From JBARRO01 sp049644265 (GTDB lineage: Bacteria; Bacteroidota; Ignavibacteria; UBA10030): a DNA stretch of 17,608 bases. A model generated the notes under the pieces. The model ran no database searches. It saw nothing but the letters and a program-made list of their open reading frames with translations, and was not told where the DNA came from. Shown here piece after piece: positions 12,306-17,608 of this stretch (position 1 is the stretch's first letter; every line of letters starts with the position of its first letter). Location: assembly GCA_049644265.1 (NCBI GenBank), contig JBARRO010000225.1, positions 1-17,608 of the forward strand, given 5' to 3'. The position numbers and the translations under genes are program-made.

Positions 12306-15119
12306 CTATTTCTTCCCATTTCCCCCATCAATCACTTCACGCACTCTCCGAAGTAGCTCTGCTTCGTCGTATGGTTTTGCAATGAACTGACGCACCCCCA
12401 CGCGCATCATCTCAGCTCGAACTCCCGGGTCGATATAACCGCTCGCGAGGATTGCTTTCGTTCCGGGTCGTATCTCCAGCATGGTCATGACGGCATCGGA
12501 GCCGCTAAGCTTTGGCAGACCGATATCAGAAACGATCAAATTGATGCTTCCGTGCTTCTCCCGGAACACTGCCACCGCCTCTTCACCGTCGCACGCAGGA
12601 ATGACATGGTATCCCCGTGATTCCAGTGTGATTGTAGCAAATTCGCGGAGGAGGTCCTCGTCTTCCACCAGCAGGATCGTTTCGTTCCCACCGGGCAATT
12701 CCTTCGATGATCCGTTGTCGGAGGTTCGAAGATGAGGTGTCTGGTGATGAACAGGGAGGTAGATATGAAACTCGGTTCCAGCTCCCGGCGTGCTTTCGAC
12801 ATCGATAAACCCGTGGTGGCTGGCGATAATCCCGAATACGGTTGCGAGCCCCAATCCGGTTCCTTTCCCGTGCTCCTTCGTGGTAAAGAACGGATCGAAG
12901 ATTCTGTCCTTCGTTGCTTCATCCATCCCGAGACCGTTGTCCGAAACTTCGAGGTCAATGTACTGGTCTGCATCGACGGTGGGGAATTTGACGCGGACCG
13001 CGGTTTTGGGAACAAGGCCTGTGGAAATCGTCAGCGTACCTCCGTGTGGCATGGCGTCGCGGGCATTGACGCAGAGGTTTAGCAACACCTGGTGCATCTG
13101 TGTTGAGTCTGCGACGATGGAGGGGAGATTCTGCCCAAGCCGCAAGGCAAACGTGATGGTCTTCGGGAACGTCCCCGCCAGGAGTCTCGTCACCTCGGTT
13201 GCCACGTCGTTGATCATGACCGATTCCAGACGCACGTCAGCTTTGCGCGCGAAGGTCAGCAGCTGGCTCACAAGTGCCGCACCCCGTTGCGAGGCTTTGA
13301 TGATGGCGTCGATACGCTTGCCGCGCGCGGCGCTGTCGCTCGCGACATGCTCAAACATCGCTGCATGCCCGATGATAATGGCCAGAATATTGTTGAAATC
13401 ATGGGCGATCCCACCTGCCAGGGTGCCGATGCTTTCCATCTTCTGGGCTTGGCGAAGCTGCTCCTCCAGTCGCTTCCGTTCTGAATTGTCGAACACGAAT
13501 CCCAGAATCTCAACAAGCTCTTCCCGCTCGTCAAACTTCCCCACAATATTCTCGATGACCGGAACCAGCGTTCCATCCCTCCGTCGCGCCAGCTCTTCGA
13601 AATTCTCAAGCCTTCGTTTCTTCTTCAACAGCTGCATCAGGTCGGTCCGCGCTTTTGTATCCGAGTAAAAAGCATCTGCGGAGGAGGTAATCACATCGGC
13701 GACAGACACATAGCCAAAAATCCTCGCAAATGCTTCGTTGCAGGCAAGAATCTTGCCATCCGGCGTGGAAATAAAGGTCCCTGCAAGGCTCTCGTCGAAG
13801 AACTGGCGGTAGCGCTCTTCAACCTGTTTCTGTCCTTCAATGTCACGCACGAATCCTTCGAAGTGACTGAACCGGCCGGACGCGTCGGCGACCACGTTGG
13901 AGTTCAGTTGGATCCAAATCGGAGTTCCGTCCTTCCGTTTCCAGCGTAGCTCAAGGTCTGCGACCGAGCCGACACGGTTGTATTCGTCGATCAGGATTTT
14001 ACGCTGCTGACTGTCGTAGTAGATATCCCGGGAAATGTCGCGTGAAAGCAACTCTTCGGCCGAATCGTAGCCGAGGATCCGGACGAGCGTGGGGTTGACG
14101 GTGAGGAACCTGCCGTCGTAGGTTGACTGGTAGATCCCGACCGGCGCCTGCTGAAAGATCGTCTTGTATTTTTGCTCGGAGAGCTGGAGAGCCTCCTCCG
14201 CACTCCGCCGCTCTGTGATGTCGAGGATGGTCCCGATGACTGCAGAAGACCCGTTGTAGTCTGTTCGCGTGCCGTAGACTTCCACTTCGATGAACGAGCC
14301 GTCCTTTTTCTGGCCGCGAAACGTGTACTGGAGGCTGGTGATTTCAGCCTCGAGACGTTTCCGGATGTTTTCGGAAACCTTGGCCCGGTCCGACTCGGCG
14401 ACAAGGTCGGAAACAGATTTGGCTCGTATGATCTCTTCCTGGGTGTAACCAAACATCTCCGCCAAACGAGGATTCACATACTCAAACGTTCCGCCCTGAA
14501 TGATGTACACTCCCGCCAACGAGTCCTCGACGAGGTTGCGGAACTTTACTTCCGCTTGCCGCAGTGCTTCACTGCCAAGCTTGAGCTCTGTGATATCCCT
14601 TCCTACAAGCAGGACGGTCGTCTCGGTAAGCGGCGAAACCGATCCATGGAACCAGACTGTCGACTTGTTGATGATGAGGGAATACTCGAAATGGAGTATG
14701 GCTTTCTTGGAGAGCGCAAGCCGGATTTTCTTGAGGAAGAAGTCGGCCTGGTCAGCCGGAAAAACCTCATGAAGTGTTTTCCCAAGCAGCTCCTTTGAGG
14801 GTCGGTAGAGCAGCGAAGGATTGGTGGGAGCAATTTTCAGATACCGACCCTCGGAGTCCAGCACGAGGATGACGTCGTCCATCGACGCGAGCAGTGCCCG
14901 CAATTCGGATTCGGAATCCGCGATCTCGCTCACGTGGTGTTGGGGGGATGGGGCGAATTCCTTTGCGTCCGGCGAAAATTTTTGTACGACACGCGTCAGC
15001 CAGGTCATGGCGGCCCTCAGGCCGGTCCGTCCAACTGACGGAATCGAATCCGGGAAAAAACTGTTGCCCGATGAGGATGAAGGAGGGTGGGACATCGCGC
15101 TCGCGCGGGAACGGCTCAT
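12306..15119 (-). CDS. Soluble hybrid sensor histidine kinase with four PAS domains and a receiver
   Basis: A two-component signalling protein of 937 residues. Four PAS sensor domains lie at about 70-180, 188-305, 315-430 and 436-550, each closing with a D-x-(T/S/E)-E-like hinge (RDITELK, LDITERR, RDIEGQK, DNSERKR). HisKA follows, with phospho-acceptor His573 in AGGIAHDFNNIL. The ATPase domain has Asn685 (NLCVNARDAM), DNGLGMD (727-733) and GKGTGLGLAT (751-760). The C-terminal receiver (about 814-930) has acidic VEDED, phospho-acceptor Asp865 and Lys915. All catalytic residues are present. No membrane helix is seen, so it senses a cytoplasmic signal; no heme- or flavin-binding motif is evident. 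It has no adjacent response regulator. Start 15119 is uncertain; in-frame Met9 and Met38 are alternatives, and no Shine-Dalgarno is seen. Confidence 0.94.
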   Translation of the reverse strand: MSRSRASAMSHPPSSSSGNSFFPDSIPSVGRTGLRAAMTWLTRVVQKFSPDAKEFAPSPQHHVSEIADSESELRALLASMDDVILVLDSEGRYLKIAPTNPSLLYRPSKELLGKTLHEVFPADQADFFLKKIRLALSKKAILHFEYSLIINKSTVWFHGSVSPLTETTVLLVGRDITELKLGSEALRQAEVKFRNLVEDSLAGVYIIQGGTFEYVNPRLAEMFGYTQEEIIRAKSVSDLVAESDRAKVSENIRKRLEAEITSLQYTFRGQKKDGSFIEVEVYGTRTDYNGSSAVIGTILDITERRSAEEALQLSEQKYKTIFQQAPVGIYQSTYDGRFLTVNPTLVRILGYDSAEELLSRDISRDIYYDSQQRKILIDEYNRVGSVADLELRWKRKDGTPIWIQLNSNVVADASGRFSHFEGFVRDIEGQKQVEERYRQFFDESLAGTFISTPDGKILACNEAFARIFGYVSVADVITSSADAFYSDTKARTDLMQLLKKKRRLENFEELARRRDGTLVPVIENIVGKFDEREELVEILGFVFDNSERKRLEEQLRQAQKMESIGTLAGGIAHDFNNILAIIIGHAAMFEHVASDSAARGKRIDAIIKASQRGAALVSQLLTFARKADVRLESVMINDVATEVTRLLAGTFPKTITFALRLGQNLPSIVADSTQMHQVLLNLCVNARDAMPHGGTLTISTGLVPKTAVRVKFPTVDADQYIDLEVSDNGLGMDEATKDRIFDPFFTTKEHGKGTGLGLATVFGIIASHHGFIDVESTPGAGTEFHIYLPVHHQTPHLRTSDNGSSKELPGGNETILLVEDEDLLREFATITLESRGYHVIPACDGEEAVAVFREKHGSINLIVSDIGLPKLSGSDAVMTMLEIRPGTKAILASGYIDPGVRAEMMRVGVRQFIAKPYDEAELLRRVREVIDGGNGKK

Positions 15120-15346
15120 GAACGGTATCGGCAGGTTGAAACCATTGAACGTGGGGTGACAAGGAATCTATCGAAGGGGTTGGATAAAGTCAACATCCGC
15201 GCACAACGATCCGACAGACAACGCAGAAGAACAGCCTGCCGACGAAATCAGCCAGTTTTAAAGACTGAGATGTTGGAAAGACCAGAGCTTTCTTGCGGTT
15301 ATGGTGATTCTTTCGTATTCTGGTCATGTGGCGATTTGAACGACAG

Positions 15347-15411
15347 CTTGCCCGCCACACCGCAACCCTTCAATGAATGCAGTTGAGTTCATTGGCGGGT
15401 TTGCGGACAAG
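15347..15411 (+). other. Pseudoknot-capable element in the kinase to four-helix-bundle spacer
   Basis: CCCGCCA (15351-15357) pairs with TGGCGGG (15393-15399), and CCGCAA (15360-15365) pairs with TTGCGG (15401-15406). The order A-B-A'-B' is that of a pseudoknot. AATGAA (15372-15377) with TTCATT (15388-15393) adds an inner stem that shares one base with the first pair, and CTTG 15347-15350 could pair with CAAG 15408-15411. It lies 45 bases before a strong terminator on the same strand. The surrounding gap 15120-15530 has no convincing gene; 15120-15340 shows nothing I can name except a weak TTGCGG-N17-TATTCT (15293-15321) that might be a promoter. Confidence 0.4.
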
Positions 15412-15455
15412 GGGTTCTGCTTTTCCTCTGCTAAAGCGTCGGAAGGTGTAAACTG

Positions 15456-15481
15456 CCCCCGGCGTACGTTGGGGGTTTTTT
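15456..15481 (+). terminator. Rho-independent terminator upstream of the four-helix-bundle gene
   Basis: CCCCC (15456-15460) pairs with GGGGG (15471-15475), extended by two G-U pairs (15461-15462 with 15469-15470) and C15463-G15468 around a GTAC loop, followed at once by six Ts (15476-15481). On the minus strand the T-run would precede the stem, so it acts on plus-strand transcripts only. No plus-strand gene ends before it, which implies a small RNA or an attenuated leader. Confidence 0.8.
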
Positions 15482-15505
15482 GTTGTAGAGAGCAGTTCCC
15501 GGTTA

Positions 15506-15516
15506 CCAGTTTCCAG
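15506..15516. repeat. Left arm of inverted repeat flanking the four-helix-bundle gene
   Basis: CCAGTTTCCAG is the exact reverse complement of CTGGAAACTGG at 15904-15914. It lies 14 bases before the ATG at 15531, in a GGTTACCAGTTTCCAG context typical of the dispersed 'CTGGTAACTGG' repeat type. Confidence 0.7.
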
Positions 15517-15530
15517 ATAGAGGGGGATCC

Positions 15531-15896
15531 ATGCAGGATTACAGGAAGATCAAAACGTGGCAGAAAGCCCATCGACTTGCGCTTGATGTCTACCTTGTAA
15601 CAAGAAATTTCCCCAAGGCCGAACTTTACGGGATCACTTCACAAGTGCGGAGAGCTTCGGTTTCTATTCCAGCAATCATTGCTGAAGGCAGTGGAAGAAG
15701 AACGAGGGCAGATTTCGCGAGATTTCTCACATTGTCTCTTGGGTCAGTGAATGAGGTGGAATACTTCCTTCTTCTCTCCCGAGACTTGAAATATCTTGAA
15801 GAGTCAGAATATAGATCCCTGATTGATCAACTGGTAGAGATTCGTAAAATGTTGGTGTCATTTACTGCAACAATTCAAGAATCCGACAATCGCTAA
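15531..15896 (+). CDS. Four-helix-bundle protein (23S rRNA intervening-sequence protein family)
   Basis: The 121 residues match the small family first seen as ORFs inside 23S rRNA intervening sequences: start MQDYRKIKTWQKAHRLALDVY, then FPKAELYGITSQVRRASVSIPAIIAEGSGRR, then FARFLTLSLGSVNEVEYFLLLSRDL, and a final helix. Four amphipathic helices are expected. Function is unknown; relatives form ring-shaped oligomers, and one branch (Avd) helps diversity-generating retroelements, but no reverse transcriptase is present here. AGGGGG (15521-15526) precedes the ATG by four bases. The gene is bracketed by an 11-base inverted repeat (15506-15516 and 15904-15914), and its stop abuts the right repeat. 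It sits between a terminator and metH and looks like an inserted cassette. Confidence 0.92.
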   Translation: MQDYRKIKTWQKAHRLALDVYLVTRNFPKAELYGITSQVRRASVSIPAIIAEGSGRRTRADFARFLTLSLGSVNEVEYFLLLSRDLKYLEESEYRSLIDQLVEIRKMLVSFTATIQESDNR

Positions 15897-15903
15897 CTGG
15901 TCA

Positions 15904-15914
15904 CTGGAAACTGG
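15904..15914. repeat. Right arm of inverted repeat flanking the four-helix-bundle gene
   Basis: CTGGAAACTGG mirrors 15506-15516. It is part of a short run, ACTGGTCACTGG through CGACTGGC (15896-15922), of ACTGG-type units that begins right at the stop codon of the four-helix-bundle gene and ends about 30 bases before the inferred metH start. Confidence 0.7.
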
Positions 15915-15953
15915 CGACTGGCTACTCATCATTTAAAACTCACTAATCCTCCA

Positions 15954-17608
15954 TTGTCCCTCTTCCTTCAAATCCTTCGTGAGAAGGTCATAGTTTTCGA
16001 CGGCGCCACCGGCACCCATCTCCAGGGCCAAAACCTGACGCCCGATGACTTCGGCGGAGAAAATCTCGCCGGCTGCAACGAGTATCTCGTCATCTCAAAG
16101 CCTTCCGCAGTCGAAAATGTGCACCGGGATTATCTCGAGGCGGGCTGCGATGTCATCGAAACGGATTCCTTCGGGTCGACGAGCATTGTGCTCGCCGAGT
16201 ACGGGCTCCAGGACAAAGCCTACGAGCTGAATTTCAAAGCGGCACAAATCGCGAAACGGATGGCTCTCGACTATTCCAAGAAAGGACATCCGAGATTTGT
16301 CGCAGGATCGCTGGGACCGACAACAAAGCTCCCGTCCCTGGGCCACATCGGCTTCAAAGATATGGCCAACGCGTATCACGAGCAGGCAAAGGGACTCGTC
16401 GAAGGCGGCGCCGACTTGTTGAGCGTTGAAACCTGCCAGGATCTTCTTCAGGTCAAGGCGGCCCTCTATGGCATTTTTGAGTTCTTTGAAGAAGCGAAAC
16501 GGCGTGTCCCGGTGATCGCCTCCGTAACCATCGAAACCATGGGCACCATGCTTCTCGGTACGGAAATCTCCGCAGCCCTGACGGCTCTTGAACCGTACGA
16601 CGTCGACATCATCGGTATGAACTGTGCAACCGGTCCCAAAGAAATGTCCGAGCATATCCGGACCCTTTCCGACAGCAGTCCGAAGCCGATCTTTGTCATG
16701 CCGAACGCAGGTATTCCTGAAAACGTTGGCGGGCACGCTCACTATAAGCTCTCGCCGGAAGAGCTCGTCCAGTATCTGTCCCATTTTGTCAAGGACCTCG
16801 GCGTCAACATCGTCGGCGGCTGCTGCGGGACGACAAAAGAACATATCCGCCAGCTTGTGCAAGCGGTCGGCCATCTTGCGCCGAAAAAGCGAATGTACGA
16901 GTTCACACCCGGAGCGTCCAGTCTTTACTCATTCGCGCCGTTCCGTGTTGACAACCCTCCTGTCCTCGTCGGTGAGCGCACCAATGCCAACGGGAGCAAG
17001 CTATTCCGGGACCTGCTGGCAAAAGAAGATTGGGAAGGCATTGTGGCCATGGGTCGTGAGGGCGTAAAGGAGCAGGCCCATATGCTCGATGTGTGCGCGG
17101 CCTACGTGGGACGCAACGAATCGGCGGACATGCGCGAAATCATTACGCGCTTCAACAAGCAGATCACCGTCCCGCTCGTCATCGACTCGACGGAAGCCCC
17201 CGTCATCGAGGAGGCTCTTCAGCGCATCGGCGGGAAAGCCGTGGTGAACTCCATCAATCTCGAAGACGGGGAAGAGAGAATTGCCAGGGTCGTTCCGCTC
17301 TGCCGAAAATACGGCGCGGCGGTCATTGCCCTTACCATTGACGAAAAGGGGATGGCAAAAACGGCCTCCGCAAAGCTCGGTATTGCGAAGCGGATATACG
17401 ACCTCGCCGTGAACAAGTACCGGATGAAACCGCACGATCTGATCTTCGACACGCTCACGTTCACACTGGGCTCCGGCGATGAAGAGTTCCGACGTGCCGG
17501 CCTCGAAACGATCGAAGCCATCCGGGTCATCAAAAAGGAACTCCCCGAGGTCAACACGATTCTCGGAGTAAGCAATATCTCGTTCGGTCTGTCGGTGCCC
17601 GCACGGAC
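15954..17608 (+). CDS. metH: Cobalamin-dependent methionine synthase, N-terminal part (runs off window)
   Basis: Transfers a methyl group from methyltetrahydrofolate through cobalamin to homocysteine, making methionine. The visible 551 residues cover the homocysteine domain, with IVFDGATGTHLQ (13-24) and zinc ligands Cys224 (GMNCATGP), Cys290 and Cys291 (VGGCCGTT), and most of the pterin domain, with VGERTNANGSKLFRDLL (339-355), MLDVCAAYVGR, VIDSTEAPVIEEAL and NTILGVSNISFGL at the edge. The cobalamin and reactivation domains must lie downstream, or on a separate gene as in split MetH. There is no in-frame ATG before the conserved core; TTG at 15954 gives a fitting N-terminus (MSLFLQILREKVIVFDG) but has no Shine-Dalgarno. 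No cobalamin or SAM riboswitch is visible upstream. Confidence 0.95.
   Translation, partial: MSLFLQILREKVIVFDGATGTHLQGQNLTPDDFGGENLAGCNEYLVISKPSAVENVHRDYLEAGCDVIETDSFGSTSIVLAEYGLQDKAYELNFKAAQIAKRMALDYSKKGHPRFVAGSLGPTTKLPSLGHIGFKDMANAYHEQAKGLVEGGADLLSVETCQDLLQVKAALYGIFEFFEEAKRRVPVIASVTIETMGTMLLGTEISAALTALEPYDVDIIGMNCATGPKEMSEHIRTLSDSSPKPIFVMPNAGIPENVGGHAHYKLSPEELVQYLSHFVKDLGVNIVGGCCGTTKEHIRQLVQAVGHLAPKKRMYEFTPGASSLYSFAPFRVDNPPVLVGERTNANGSKLFRDLLAKEDWEGIVAMGREGVKEQAHMLDVCAAYVGRNESADMREIITRFNKQITVPLVIDSTEAPVIEEALQRIGGKAVVNSINLEDGEERIARVVPLCRKYGAAVIALTIDEKGMAKTASAKLGIAKRIYDLAVNKYRMKPHDLIFDTLTFTLGSGDEEFRRAGLETIEAIRVIKKELPEVNTILGVSNISFGLSVPAR

Noticed and set aside
12790..13668. 292-residue plus-strand open frame
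   Set aside because: Antisense to the histidine kinase core, Ser/Arg-rich low-complexity product, no domain.
15087..15386. Short plus-strand open frames between the kinase and the terminator
   Set aside because: They overlap the kinase start, have no ribosome binding site and give low-complexity peptides; the terminator is better explained by a non-coding transcript.
15531..15896. Diversity-generating retroelement accessory (Avd)
   Set aside because: The family is related, but no reverse transcriptase, template or variable repeat is in the window.
15897..15953. Cobalamin, SAM or SAH riboswitch before metH
   Set aside because: The gap after the four-helix-bundle gene is under 60 bases and is repeat DNA; none of the conserved cores I know is present.
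1..17608. tRNA or rRNA genes, integrase, transposase or phage genes
   Set aside because: None recognised on either strand; no cloverleaf with a T-loop was seen in the spacers.

Overview
The window is a chromosomal segment of about 55% GC by eye from a free-living bacterium. It most resembles an uncultivated member of the Bacteroidota/Chlorobiota (FCB) group, perhaps Ignavibacteria-like. That placement is inference from three things: the order infC-rpmI-rplT-pheS-pheT-coiled-coil-zapA-rny, a free-standing four-helix-bundle (23S rRNA intervening-sequence type) gene, and intergenic spacers crowded with short dispersed repeats. Some genes have Shine-Dalgarno sequences, and TTG/GTG starts are frequent.

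Layout. Bases 1-881 hold the end of infC, then rpmI and rplT (IF3, L35, L20). Bases 882-1247 are a two-copy repeat that runs almost to the pheS start. pheS (1248-2264) and pheT (2548-4968) encode the two subunits of phenylalanyl-tRNA synthetase, separated by a repeat-filled spacer. A small coiled-coil gene (5001-5342) and zapA (5483-5788) follow, pointing to cell division. The spacer 5789-6302 has an AT-rich inverted repeat, a strongly foldable segment that may be a structured RNA (perhaps 6S-like from its position after zapA), a repeat, and two hairpins just before rny (RNase Y, 6303-7865). coaE and a class III aminotransferase gene follow closely.

Bases 9722-12305 contain two single genes, a DipZ-type redoxin whose first redox cysteine is serine and a medium-chain dehydrogenase/reductase, each separated by repeat-rich spacers. 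A four-PAS soluble hybrid histidine kinase lies on the minus strand (12306-15119). The 411-base stretch after it has no convincing gene but carries a pseudoknot-capable sequence and a clear rho-independent terminator. A four-helix-bundle gene bracketed by short inverted repeats follows, then metH, whose TTG start is inferred and which runs off the window.

The first half is a growth core (translation, division, RNA turnover, CoA synthesis). The second half is a mosaic of single genes. I did not find a clear new multi-gene system. The most interesting parts are non-coding: the zapA-rny candidate RNA, the terminator-ended element before the four-helix-bundle gene, and the several families of palindromic repeats.
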